This document shows, piece after piece, positions 1 through 7,720 of a stretch of 64,000 bases of DNA. Made by a program: the position numbers and the translations under genes. How positions within the stretch are numbered: the stretch's first letter is position 1; every line of letters starts with the position of its first letter. Below the pieces are notes generated by a model. That model worked only from the letters and a program-made list of their open reading frames with translations. It was not told the origin of the DNA and ran no database searches. The DNA is from Piscinibacter sp. (lineage in GTDB: Bacteria > Pseudomonadota > Gammaproteobacteria > Burkholderiales > Burkholderiaceae_C), in NCBI GenBank assembly GCA_017983795.1, contig JAGOAS010000006.1, positions 62,001 through 126,000 on the forward strand. The letters are read 5' to 3'.

Positions 1-1
1 C

Positions 2-463
2 GACACGCTCGAGGTCGGCGCGGTGCCGCAGGGCGTGATCGATGCAGCGGCGGCCGACGGCGGTGCGCCGGAGCCCATCGGCCCGCTGCCGGCCGGCCTG
101 ATGAACGCGCCCTCGATCTACGAGGAGCTGTGCGACCAGCAGCAGCGCTGGCAGCCGGGCGCACCAGCGCATGTGCTCAACCTGACGCTGCTGCCGCTCA
201 CCGGCGACGACAGCCTGTGGCTGCAGAACCGCCTGGGCGAAGGGCGCGTGGTGATCCTCTCGCGCGGCTACGGCAACTGCCGCATCGTCGACACGCACCT
301 GGCGCGCACCTGGCGCGTGACCTACTTCAACGCGCAGGACATGATCATCCTCGACACGCTCGAAGTCGGCAGCGTGCCCGAAGTCGCCTGCGCGGCGCAG
401 CAGGATCTGGAAGACTCGGCCGAGCGGCTGGCCGAGGTGCTGGAGTGGGTGGAGAAGGAATGA
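2..463 (+). CDS. hoxQ: HoxQ/HupH-type hydrogenase maturation protein (C-terminal part)
   Basis: The reading frame is open at the left edge, so only the last 153 residues are visible. They match the HoxQ/HupH/HyaF family. A block containing VLNLTLLPLT, ILSRGYGNCRI and VTYFNAQD is followed by an acidic helical tail. The motif DTLEVGxVP occurs twice, at the window edge and near residue 118 of the fragment, as expected for the internal duplication of this family. HoxQ/HupH proteins act as chaperones for the small subunit of membrane-bound uptake [NiFe] hydrogenases, protecting its Fe-S clusters before Tat export. The stop overlaps the hoxR start (ATGA), so translation is probably coupled. The structural genes hoxK/hoxG should lie upstream, outside the window. 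Confidence 0.88.
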   Translation, partial: DTLEVGAVPQGVIDAAAADGGAPEPIGPLPAGLMNAPSIYEELCDQQQRWQPGAPAHVLNLTLLPLTGDDSLWLQNRLGEGRVVILSRGYGNCRIVDTHLARTWRVTYFNAQDMIILDTLEVGSVPEVACAAQQDLEDSAERLAEVLEWVEKE

Positions 464-690
464 GCGGTTCCTACTTCGAGGGCAGCTACCTGGGCGATCG
501 CGCCCGGGTGCCCGACACGGCGCGGCTGGAGTGCAAGATCTGCTGGTACGTCTACGATCCGGCCGAAGGCGATGCGCAGTGGCAGATCGCACCGGGCACG
601 CCCTTCAATGCCCTGCCCGAGCACTGGACCTGTCCACAATGCGAGGGTCGCGCCGACCAGTTCATGGTCATCGACGCCGCACGCCGCTGA
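460..690 (+). CDS. hoxR: HoxR/HupI rubredoxin
   Basis: This 76-residue protein has the two-knuckle rubredoxin iron site. CKICWYVYDP lies near residue 26 and WTCPQC near residue 57, with the typical PGTPFNALPEHW segment between them. The second knuckle is CPQCE rather than the usual CPxCG, a variation also seen in hydrogenase rubredoxins. In Ralstonia eutropha and Rhizobium, HoxR/HupI helps assemble the small-subunit clusters of the O2-tolerant membrane-bound hydrogenase under aerobic conditions. The ATG at 460 overlaps the hoxQ stop by four bases, which fixes the start. It lies in the standard hoxQ-R-T-V order. Confidence 0.92.
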   Translation: MSGSYFEGSYLGDRARVPDTARLECKICWYVYDPAEGDAQWQIAPGTPFNALPEHWTCPQCEGRADQFMVIDAARR

Positions 691-706
691 CACCCGCACT
701 CACTCG

Positions 707-1246
707 ATGAACGCCATCGCCGCCGAAACCACCACGCTGGATGCGCGCGTGCAAGCGCTCGTCGCGCTGTTCGAGCGCATCGCCGCGACGCGCATGCAGG
801 GCGTGCCCATGCTGCACGAGGCGCTGCGCGTCGCGGCGGTGGGCTTCGAGCCCGATGCGGGCGCGGGTGACGCTGCGGGCGCCGTGGGCGTGCTGGTGAC
901 GCCCTGGTTCATGAACCTGGTCTGGTTGCCGCTGCGGGAATCGGCCGAGCCTCTCGCCGTGCGTGCCAGCCGCATGCGCGCCGTCGGCAACGAACGCTTC
1001 GAGTTTCTCGGCGCGCACGAAGAGGGCTTCGGCCCCTTCGAGGCCTGTTCGCTGTTTTCGCCGATGTTCCAGTTCGAGGACCAGGCGGCCGCGCTGGCCA
1101 CCGCCGAGGAAGTGCTGCGGCAACTGCGACGCGCGCCGGAAGCGCCGACGGCAGCGCCCGCCGCGGAGCCCATGCCGGCGCGGCGCGCCTGGCTGCTGGC
1201 GCGTGGCACACGCGGCAGCAACGGCGGCGCGGAGGCGGGCCGGTGA
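707..1246 (+). CDS. hoxT: HoxT/HybE-type hydrogenase assembly chaperone
   Basis: The 179-residue protein belongs to the HybE family ([NiFe]-hydrogenase assembly chaperone; HupJ in rhizobia, HoxT in Ralstonia). Diagnostic segments are MQGVPMLHEALRVAAVGFEP near residue 27, VGVLVTPWFMNLVWLP near residue 63, and the C-terminal ACSLFSPMFQFED segment. An Ala/Pro-rich tail follows and is probably disordered. Family members bind the small subunit precursor before transport. The ATG at 707 lies 16 bases after the hoxR stop and is the first in-frame start that matches the family N-terminus. The last four bases overlap the GTG start of hoxV. Confidence 0.88.
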   Translation: MNAIAAETTTLDARVQALVALFERIAATRMQGVPMLHEALRVAAVGFEPDAGAGDAAGAVGVLVTPWFMNLVWLPLRESAEPLAVRASRMRAVGNERFEFLGAHEEGFGPFEACSLFSPMFQFEDQAAALATAEEVLRQLRRAPEAPTAAPAAEPMPARRAWLLARGTRGSNGGAEAGR

Positions 1247-2382
1247 GCGCCGAGGCCGATCTGCTCGCCGGCCACCTGACGCTGCGCCTGGGCGGCGAGC
1301 CGGCCATCGCCTGCGAGCGCCCGATGGTGGGCCAGGCCATGATGCGCCGCCTCACCGAGGGGCGCCGCGCCGCGCTGCTGCCCGATCTCATCGGCACGGT
1401 ATTCGCGCTCGGCGCCGCCGCGCAGCGCAGCACGGCGCGGCGCGCGGTGGCGGCAGCCTTCGACCTGCACGATGCCGAACCGGCGGCGGCGAGCGACCGC
1501 CTGCTGGTCGCGCTGGCCACCGCGCGCGAGCACCTGCAACGCTTCGCGCTCGACCTGCCGAGCCGCGTGCCGCTCGCCGCCATGGCCCAGCCCGATGCCG
1601 GCTGGCTGCGCGACGCGCCGCTGCAGGGCCTGCCCGCGCGGCCCGAAGGCCAGGCCGCCACGCTGCTGCGCAGCGCCTCGGCTTCATTGCCCGTCTGGCT
1701 GGAGCGGCGCGTGCTGGGCCTGCCCGCGCAGGAGTGGCTGCAGCGCTGGCAGGCCGCGCCCGAAGCCTGGCTGGACGAATGGAGCGCGCAGCGTGATCAC
1801 CCGCTGGCCGCGTGGCTGCGCGGCGTGCGCAGCGCGGCGCGCGCCGTCACCCTGCCCTGCCGGCCGCTGCCGCTGCTCGCGGCCGGCGAGCCCGGCTTGC
1901 GTGCGCTGGCCGCTTCGCTGGCCGCCGACCCCGATTTCGCCGAGCAGCCGCTGTGGCAAGGCCTCGCCGCCGAAACCGGGCCATGGACGCGGCACGGCCG
2001 CAGCGTGGATGCCAGCGAGAGCCTCAGCCTGTGGCAACGCCTCGGTGCGCGCCTGGCCGATCTGGTGCAGCTCTCGCTCGGCGGCAGCCTCGCCTGCGGC
2101 GCGCTGACGCTCGCACCGGGCGAAGGCATCGCCTGGACCGAGATGTCGCGCGGGCTGCTGGTGCACTGGGTGCGCCTCGAAGACGGCCCGCAGGCGCCCG
2201 ACACCGCGCGCGCCGCGGCCTACCGCGTGCTCGCGCCCACCGAGTGGAATTTCCATCCGCACGGCGCGCTCGCCGAAGCACTGCGCTCGCGCCGGCTCGA
2301 TGCCACGCAAGCCCGCCTCGCCGCCGCGGCGCTCGACCCCTGCATCCACTTCGACATCGCCGAGGAGCCGGCCCATGCATGA
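1243..2382 (+). CDS. hoxV: HoxV/HupK-type hydrogenase maturation scaffold
   Basis: A 379-residue HupK/HoxV-family protein. These proteins are distant relatives of the hydrogenase large subunit and are thought to hold the Fe(CN)2CO fragment before insertion into HoxG. The large-subunit ancestry shows in the ending: RVLAPTEWNFHPHGALAEAL followed by LDPCIHFDIA, where the catalytic DPCxxC of true large subunits has lost its second cysteine. Translation starts at GTG 1243, overlapping the hoxT stop (GTGA). The 3' end overlaps hypA by eight bases. The N-terminal half is Ala/Leu-rich and poorly conserved, as is usual in this family. Confidence 0.85.
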   Translation: MSAEADLLAGHLTLRLGGEPAIACERPMVGQAMMRRLTEGRRAALLPDLIGTVFALGAAAQRSTARRAVAAAFDLHDAEPAAASDRLLVALATAREHLQRFALDLPSRVPLAAMAQPDAGWLRDAPLQGLPARPEGQAATLLRSASASLPVWLERRVLGLPAQEWLQRWQAAPEAWLDEWSAQRDHPLAAWLRGVRSAARAVTLPCRPLPLLAAGEPGLRALAASLAADPDFAEQPLWQGLAAETGPWTRHGRSVDASESLSLWQRLGARLADLVQLSLGGSLACGALTLAPGEGIAWTEMSRGLLVHWVRLEDGPQAPDTARAAAYRVLAPTEWNFHPHGALAEALRSRRLDATQARLAAAALDPCIHFDIAEEPAHA

Positions 2383-2722
2383 GCTGAGCCTGGCCGGCGG
2401 CATCGTCAAGCTGGTCGAGGACGCGGCGGCGCGCGACCATTTTTCGCGCGTCTCGCAGCTGCGCCTGGAGGCCGGTGCGCTCTCCGGCGTCGAGGTGCGT
2501 GCGCTGCGCTTCGCGCTCGACGCGGTCACGCCCGGCACCTGCCTGGCCGGCGCGCAGATCGAGATCGACGAGCCGCCCGGCACGGCCTGGTGCCTGCCCT
2601 GCGGCACGAGCGTGGAGATCCGCTCGCGCACCGATGCCTGCCCGCGCTGCGGCAGCCACCAGATCCAGGCCACCGGCGGAACCGAGCTGCGCGTGCTCGA
2701 GCTGCTGGTGCACGACGATTGA
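2375..2722 (+). CDS. hypA: Hydrogenase nickel-insertion protein HypA
   Basis: HypA is the nickel metallochaperone that works with HypB to load Ni into the hydrogenase large subunit. The 115-residue protein begins MHELSL, so the Ni-binding His2 is present. It carries the zinc site as two knuckles, C73-x2-C76 and C89-x2-C92, in the usual positions. Of the two ATGs at 2375 and 2379, only 2375 gives the conserved MHEL start. The gene overlaps the hoxV end by eight bases and is followed 13 bases later by hypB, preceded by AAGGAG. The length is normal for the family. Confidence 0.95.
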   Translation: MHELSLAGGIVKLVEDAAARDHFSRVSQLRLEAGALSGVEVRALRFALDAVTPGTCLAGAQIEIDEPPGTAWCLPCGTSVEIRSRTDACPRCGSHQIQATGGTELRVLELLVHDD

Positions 2723-2735
2723 AGGAGAACGAAGC

Positions 2736-3587
2736 ATGTGCGTCGTCTGCGGCTGTGCGAATACCACCGCCACCCACCCCGAGCAGGCCCATGTCGCGGT
2801 CGATGCGGCCACCGGCGACCTGCACTACGGCGCCGGCGCCGCGCGCGTCTCGGTGCCCGGCATGAGCCAGGCGCGCGCCATCAAGCTGGAAGCCGACGTG
2901 CTCGGTGAGAACAAGCGCATCGCCGCGGCCAACCGCGCGCACTTCGCCGCGCACGGCGTGACGGCCTACAACCTCGTCTCCAGCCCCGGCTCGGGCAAGA
3001 CCACGCTGCTGTGCGCGACCATCGACTACCTGAAGCGCCACGCCCCCGCGCTGCCGCTGGCGGTGATCGAGGGCGACCAGCAGACCAGCAACGATGCCGA
3101 CCGCATCCGCGCCACCGGCGCCAGCGCGATCCAGGTCAACACCGGCAAGGGCTGCCACCTCGATGCGCCCATGGTGGCCGAGGCCTTCTCGCGGTTGCAT
3201 CTGCACGCGCATTCGCACGCGCACGATGAGCATGCGCACGATCATCAGCACGAGCACTCGCACGCCGAATCGCTGCTCTTCATCGAGAACGTCGGCAACC
3301 TCGTCTGCCCGGCGATGTGGGATCTGGGCGAGGCCGCCAAGATCGCCATCCTCTCGGTGACCGAGGGCGAGGACAAGCCGCTCAAGTACCCCGACATGTT
3401 CGCCGCCGCCAAGCTGATGGTGCTGAACAAGACCGACCTGCTGCCGTACCTGGATTTCGACGTGCCCAAGTGCATCGAATACGCGCGGCGCGTCAACCCG
3501 GGCATCGAGGTGCTGCTGGTATCGGCCAAGACCGGCGCGGGCCTGGATGCCTGGGTCGAGTGGCTGATGCATCCGCCCCTGGCATGA
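2736..3587 (+). CDS. hypB: Hydrogenase nickel GTPase HypB, with a His-rich insert in the G domain
   Basis: HypB hydrolyses GTP to drive nickel delivery with HypA. The 283-residue protein starts with the high-affinity metal motif MCVVCGC. Its P-loop SSPGSGKTT is at residues 82-90, followed by EGDQQTSND and the G-domain metal pair C140-H141, with the third ligand at C191 (NLVCPA). The usual His-rich stretch after the CxxCGC motif is absent. Instead 11 histidines lie in residues 155-176, between the C140-H141 pair and C191. Compared with E. coli HypB this is roughly a 19-residue insertion. AAGGAG precedes the ATG. Function is certain; the His-tract position is the odd feature. Confidence 0.95.
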   Translation: MCVVCGCANTTATHPEQAHVAVDAATGDLHYGAGAARVSVPGMSQARAIKLEADVLGENKRIAAANRAHFAAHGVTAYNLVSSPGSGKTTLLCATIDYLKRHAPALPLAVIEGDQQTSNDADRIRATGASAIQVNTGKGCHLDAPMVAEAFSRLHLHAHSHAHDEHAHDHQHEHSHAESLLFIENVGNLVCPAMWDLGEAAKIAILSVTEGEDKPLKYPDMFAAAKLMVLNKTDLLPYLDFDVPKCIEYARRVNPGIEVLLVSAKTGAGLDAWVEWLMHPPLA

Positions 3588-3591
3588 CGGC

Positions 3592-4746
3592 ATGACCGAA
3601 TCCTTCACGCTCCCCGCCGCCGCGCCCGCGCGCGTGCTCGCCTGCGGCGCCTTCCTGAAGAACCGCGCCGCGCGGCTGGAAGCGAACGGCCTCGCCTGGT
3701 CGGCCGTGCATGGCGATCTCGGCGAGGCCGAGGCCTGCCGCGCGCTCGACGCCTCGGCCGAAGCGCTGCTCGCGCAAGGCGGCGTCGATGCGATCGCGCA
3801 CGACCTGCACCCCGACTTCCACAGCACGCGCCTCGCGCTGGCGCTGGGCGAGCGCCTGGCCGTGCCGGTGATAGCCGTGCAGCACCACCATGCGCACATC
3901 GCCGCGGTGATCGCCGAGGCCGGCATCGCAGGGCCGGTGATCGGCCTGGCGCTCGACGGCGTCGGCCTCGGCAGCGATGGCACGGCCTGGGGCGGCGAGG
4001 TGTTGTGGGTCGATGGCGGTGAACGCGCGCAGCACTGGGAGCGCGTCGCGCACCTGCAACCCATCGCGCTGCCCGGCGGCGACGTCGCGGCGCGCGAACC
4101 CTGGCGGCTCGCCGCCGCCGTGCTGCACTCGCTGGGCCGCGGCGAGGAGATCGAGGCACGCTTCGGCGCGGTCGTCGGCGCCTCCACCGCGCGTGGCCTC
4201 AAGACCATGCTGGATCGCGGCCTGAACTGCCCCCTCAGCAGCGGCGCCGGCCGCTGGTTCGATGCCGCCGCCGGCGCGCTGGGCCTTTCGGTGCGCCAGG
4301 CCTTCGAGGCCGAAGCGGCGATCGCGCTCGAGCAGCTCGCCACGCAGGCACTGCCCGGTGCCGCGCACGCCGCGAGCTTCGCGCCCACGCTGGATCTGCG
4401 CGCCGTCGTCGCCGAGATGTTCGAGGTGCCGCGCGACGACGCCGCAGCCCGCGCGCGTGCCGCGCTGCGCTTCCACCACGCGCTCGCCGACGGCCTGGCC
4501 GACGCCGCTGTGCACGCCGCACGCGAGCACGGCTGCGACACGGTGGTCTTCGGCGGCGGCTGCTTCCTCAACCGCGTGCTGAGCGAACGCCTCGCCCATC
4601 GCCTCCAATCGCAGGGCCTCGCCGTGCACGCACCACGCCACGCGCCCTGCGGCGACGCCGGCCTCGCGCTCGGCCAGGCCTGGGTGGCGGCGTGCAGCGT
4701 CGCCGCCAGCCGCAGCGCTTCGCGCGACCTTGCCTTGGAAACCTGA
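3592..4746 (+). CDS. hypF: Short HypF: carbamoyltransferase domain only
   Basis: HypF makes the thiocarbamate on HypE that becomes the CN ligands. Canonical HypF is about 750 residues, with acylphosphatase, zinc-finger, YrdC-like and Kae1-like domains. This protein has only 384 residues and covers just the Kae1-like carbamoyltransferase part. It shows the metal motif HHHAHIAAV near residue 97, LALDGVGLGSDGTAWGGEV, and the C-terminal FGGGCFLN and CGDAGLALGQ. The start at ATG 3592 follows hypB by four bases, and no upstream frame encodes the missing domains. Ralstonia eutropha HypF1 is a known short form of similar size, so this may be functional. It should then rely on another acylphosphatase or HypF. 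Confidence 0.9.
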   Translation: MTESFTLPAAAPARVLACGAFLKNRAARLEANGLAWSAVHGDLGEAEACRALDASAEALLAQGGVDAIAHDLHPDFHSTRLALALGERLAVPVIAVQHHHAHIAAVIAEAGIAGPVIGLALDGVGLGSDGTAWGGEVLWVDGGERAQHWERVAHLQPIALPGGDVAAREPWRLAAAVLHSLGRGEEIEARFGAVVGASTARGLKTMLDRGLNCPLSSGAGRWFDAAAGALGLSVRQAFEAEAAIALEQLATQALPGAAHAASFAPTLDLRAVVAEMFEVPRDDAAARARAALRFHHALADGLADAAVHAAREHGCDTVVFGGGCFLNRVLSERLAHRLQSQGLAVHAPRHAPCGDAGLALGQAWVAACSVAASRSASRDLALET

Positions 4747-4748
4747 TC

Positions 4749-4988
4749 ATGTGCCTCGCCCTGCCCGCCCGCATCGTCGAGCTGTCGACCGCCGAACAGG
4801 CCGTCGTCGAGCTCGGCGGCGTGCGCAAGACCGTCTCCGTCGCGCTGACGCCCGAAGCGCGCATCGGCGACTACGTGATCGTGCACGTCGGCCACGCCAT
4901 CGGCCTGCTCGACGCCGAGGAGGCGGAGAAAACGCTGGCCTTGTTCGCCGAGCTCACGGCGGCCGAGAAGGCGGAGCGCGCCGCATGA
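4749..4988 (+). CDS. hypC: Hydrogenase assembly chaperone HypC
   Basis: A 79-residue HypC/HupF-family chaperone starting MCLALPARIVE. Cys2 binds iron together with HypD and contacts the large-subunit precursor. The small beta-barrel segment VELGGVRKTVSVAL and the RIGDYVIVHVGHAI motif are typical. The start lies two bases after the hypF stop, and the last four bases overlap the hypD start. Length and residues are normal for the family. Confidence 0.94.
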   Translation: MCLALPARIVELSTAEQAVVELGGVRKTVSVALTPEARIGDYVIVHVGHAIGLLDAEEAEKTLALFAELTAAEKAERAA

Positions 4989-6124
4989 AATACATCGACG
5001 AATTCCGCGACGGCGAGGTGGCCCGGGCCTTGTCGCACCGCATCGCCGCCGCGGTCGACCCGGCGCGCCGCTACCACTTCATGGAGTTCTGCGGCGGCCA
5101 CACGCATGCGATCTCGCGCTACGGCATCGCCGAGTTGCTGCCCGCCAACCTGCGCATGATCCACGGGCCCGGATGCCCGGTGTGCGTGCTGCCCATCGGC
5201 CGCATCGACCAGGCGATTGCCCTCGCCCTCGAGCGTGGCGTGATCCTGTGCACCTACGGCGACGTGATGCGCGTGCCGGCCTCGGAGTCGCTCAGCCTGA
5301 TGCGTGCCAAGGCACGCGGCGCCGACATCCGCATGGTCTATTCGGCCGCCGATGCCTTGAAGCTGGCACGCGAGCACGCGGAGCGCGAAGTGGTGTTCCT
5401 CGCCATCGGCTTCGAGACCACGACGCCGCCCACCGCGCTGGTGATCCGCCAGGCCCAGGCCGAGGGCATAACGAACTTCAGCGTGCTGTGCAACCACGTG
5501 CTGACGCCCAGCGCGATCACGCACATCCTCGAATCGCCCGAGGTGCGCCAGTACGGCACGGTGCCGATCGACGGCTTCGTCGGGCCGGCGCACGTGAGCA
5601 TCGTGATCGGCGCGCAGCCCTACGAGCATTTCGCCGAGGAGTACCGCAAGCCGGTGGTGATCGCCGGCTTCGAGCCGCTGGACGTGATGCAAGCGATCTG
5701 GATGCTGGTGCGCCAGGTCAACGAAGGCCGCGCCGAGGTCGAGAACGAATTCAGCCGCGCGGTCACGCGCGAGGGCAACCTCGCCGCGCAGGCGATCGTG
5801 CAGCAGGTCTTCGAGCTGCGTTCCAGCTTCGAGTGGCGCGGCCTCGGCGAGGTGCCCTACTCGGCGCTGAAGATCCGCCCGGCCTACGAGCGCTTCGATG
5901 CCGAGAAGCGTTTCGGCCTGGTCTACCAGAGCGTGCCCGACCACAAGCAGTGCGAGTGCGGCGCCATCCTGCGCGGCGTGAAGCGCCCCACCGACTGCAA
6001 GCTGTTCGGCACGGTGTGCACGCCCGAGACGCCGATGGGCTCGTGCATGGTGTCTTCCGAAGGCGCCTGCGCGGCGCATTACACCTACGGACGGTTCCGC
6101 GACATTCCCGTCGTGGCCGCATGA
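4985..6124 (+). CDS. hypD: Hydrogenase iron-site assembly protein HypD
   Basis: HypD is the 4Fe-4S scaffold protein on which the Fe(CN)2CO unit is assembled with HypC. The 379-residue sequence has all hallmark cysteines: C36 in MEFCGGHTH, and C64 and C67 in GPGCPVCVLP. The C-terminal cluster region contains CECGAI, PTDCKLFG and MGSCMVSSEG. The FLAIGFETTTPPTA segment is also conserved. The ATG at 4985 overlaps the hypC stop, and the stop overlaps the hypE start. No residue expected for function is missing. Confidence 0.96.
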   Translation: MKYIDEFRDGEVARALSHRIAAAVDPARRYHFMEFCGGHTHAISRYGIAELLPANLRMIHGPGCPVCVLPIGRIDQAIALALERGVILCTYGDVMRVPASESLSLMRAKARGADIRMVYSAADALKLAREHAEREVVFLAIGFETTTPPTALVIRQAQAEGITNFSVLCNHVLTPSAITHILESPEVRQYGTVPIDGFVGPAHVSIVIGAQPYEHFAEEYRKPVVIAGFEPLDVMQAIWMLVRQVNEGRAEVENEFSRAVTREGNLAAQAIVQQVFELRSSFEWRGLGEVPYSALKIRPAYERFDAEKRFGLVYQSVPDHKQCECGAILRGVKRPTDCKLFGTVCTPETPMGSCMVSSEGACAAHYTYGRFRDIPVVAA

Positions 6125-7179
6125 ACATGGCCAAGGCCAACTACATCCGCCCGATCGACTTCAAGAACGGCCGCGTCGACATGAACCACGGCGCGGGCGG
6201 CCGCGCCTCGGCGCAGCTGATCGAGGAGCTGTTCGCGCCCGCCTTCGACAACGAATACCTGCTCCAGGGCGACGACGCTGCGCTGCTGCCGGTGCCCGCC
6301 GGCCACCGCCTGGTGATGGCCACCGACGGCCACGTGATCTCGCCGCTGTTCTTCCCCGGCGGCGACATCGGCTGCCTGGCCGTGCACGGCACGCTCAACG
6401 ACGTGGCCATGCTGGGCGCCGCGCCGCTCTACCTGAGCGCGAGCTTCATCCTCGAGGAAGGCTTCCCGCTCGCCGAGCTGAAGCGCATCGTCGAATCGAT
6501 GGCCGCGGCGGCGCGCGAGGCCGGCGTGCCGGTGGTGACCGGCGACACCAAGGTGGTCGAGCAGGGCAAGGGCGACGGCGTGTTCATCACCACCACCGGC
6601 GTCGGCGTGGTGCCGGCCGAGCGCCGCATCGGCGGCCGCCATGCGCGGCCGGGCGATGCGGTGCTGATCTCGGGCACGATCGGCGACCACGGCGTGGCGG
6701 TGCTCTCCAAGCGCGAATCGCTGGAGTTCGAGACCACCATCGAATCCGACACGGCCGCGCTGCACACCCTGGTGGCGCGCCTGCTCGCCGCCGTGCCCGA
6801 AGGCAGCGTGCGCACGCTGCGCGACCCGACGCGCGGCGGCCTGGCCACCACGCTCAACGAGATCGCGAAGCAGTCGGGCGTGGGCATGCTGCTCGACGAA
6901 GGCGCGATTCCGATCAAGCCGCAGGTGCATGCCGCCTGCGAGCTGCTCGGGCTGGATCCGCTCTACATCGCCAACGAGGGCAAGTGCATCGTGATCTGCG
7001 ACGCGGCGGTGGCCGAGGGCGCGCTCGAAGCGCTGCGTTCGCACCCGCTCGGGCGCGAGGCGGCGCGCATCGGCAGCGTCACCGACGACCCGCAGCGTTT
7101 CGTGCAGATGGCCACGGCCTTCGGCGGCCGGCGCGTGGTCGACTGGCTCTCGGGCGAGCCGTTGCCGCGCATCTGCTAG
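6121..7179 (+). CDS. hypE: Carbamoyl dehydratase HypE
   Basis: HypE (PurM-like AIRS fold) dehydrates its own C-terminal thiocarbamate to thiocyanate in an ATP-dependent step, giving the CN ligands. The 352-residue protein has MNHGAGGRAS near residue 21, LLQGDDAALLP, and the conserved end PLPRIC in which the terminal cysteine (C352) is the carbamoylated residue. Two in-frame ATGs exist at 6121 and 6127. The first overlaps the hypD stop (ATGA) and is preferred. The next gene follows after 15 bases that contain GGGAGC, a plausible ribosome-binding site. Confidence 0.95.
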   Translation: MNMAKANYIRPIDFKNGRVDMNHGAGGRASAQLIEELFAPAFDNEYLLQGDDAALLPVPAGHRLVMATDGHVISPLFFPGGDIGCLAVHGTLNDVAMLGAAPLYLSASFILEEGFPLAELKRIVESMAAAAREAGVPVVTGDTKVVEQGKGDGVFITTTGVGVVPAERRIGGRHARPGDAVLISGTIGDHGVAVLSKRESLEFETTIESDTAALHTLVARLLAAVPEGSVRTLRDPTRGGLATTLNEIAKQSGVGMLLDEGAIPIKPQVHAACELLGLDPLYIANEGKCIVICDAAVAEGALEALRSHPLGREAARIGSVTDDPQRFVQMATAFGGRRVVDWLSGEPLPRIC

Positions 7180-7194
7180 CGGGAGCTCCTCTTC

Positions 7195-7716
7195 ATGCAG
7201 CGTGACGTCTACCGCAAGACCGAGGCGGGCCACGCCGAGATCCGCAGCCGCGCCCTCGGGCTGGACGCACGCACGCGCGGCCTGCTCATCCTCGTCAACG
7301 GCGAGTTGACGGTGGGCGAACTGGCCGCGCGCGTCGGCTTCGATCCGGCCGAGACGCTGCTGCGCTTCGTCGGCACCGGGTTGATCGAGCGCGTGGCGAG
7401 CGCGGCGCCCAAGCTGCGGCCTGCGCCGGCGCCCGCCGCGGCCAGGCCTGCCGCGCCGCCGCCGCCCCCTCCTGCACCTGCGCCCGCCGCGCCGCAGGAT
7501 CTGCTGCCCGTCGACATGGCCGCCGCGTGGCGGCGCGCCGTGGCCGCGCTGGTACCGCATTACGGCCCGGATGCCGAGGAGGTGGCCGCGCCGCTGCGGG
7601 CTGCGGCCACGCCCGAGCAATTCGCGCTCGCCCTGATCGTGGTGCGCGACAAGCTCTCGGTCTTCCTCGGCCGCAAGGGCGCCGAGCAGCTGGCGCAGCG
7701 CATCGCACGAGGCTGA
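7195..7716 (+). CDS. Unrecognised 173-aa protein between hypE and hypX
   Basis: I do not recognise a named family. Residues 1-70 look like a small winged-helix domain (TEAGHAEIRSR, then LLILVNGELTVGELAARVG), similar in style to betaproteobacterial proteins whose N-terminus starts with a TxxG-E-I-R segment. Residues 75-100 are an Ala/Pro linker with a run of eight prolines. Residues 105-173 form a helical domain (AWRRAVAALVPHYGPDAEEVAAPL). Neither part has a metal motif or transmembrane segment. The gene sits 15 bases after hypE and four before hypX in the same operon, a position that is normally empty. A regulatory or scaffolding role in maturation is possible but only inferred from context. 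Confidence 0.75.
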   Translation: MQRDVYRKTEAGHAEIRSRALGLDARTRGLLILVNGELTVGELAARVGFDPAETLLRFVGTGLIERVASAAPKLRPAPAPAAARPAAPPPPPPAPAPAAPQDLLPVDMAAAWRRAVAALVPHYGPDAEEVAAPLRAAATPEQFALALIVVRDKLSVFLGRKGAEQLAQRIARG

Positions 7717-7720
7717 GGGC

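Noticed and set aside
1243-2382. hoxV as an active hydrogenase large subunit
   Set aside because: It lacks the N-terminal RxCGxC motif and the second cysteine of the C-terminal motif, so it is a maturation scaffold.
2526-4895. Long antisense frame across hypA-hypC
   Set aside because: The sense strand carries recognisable Hyp proteins with all motifs. The antisense translation is low-complexity and matches no family.
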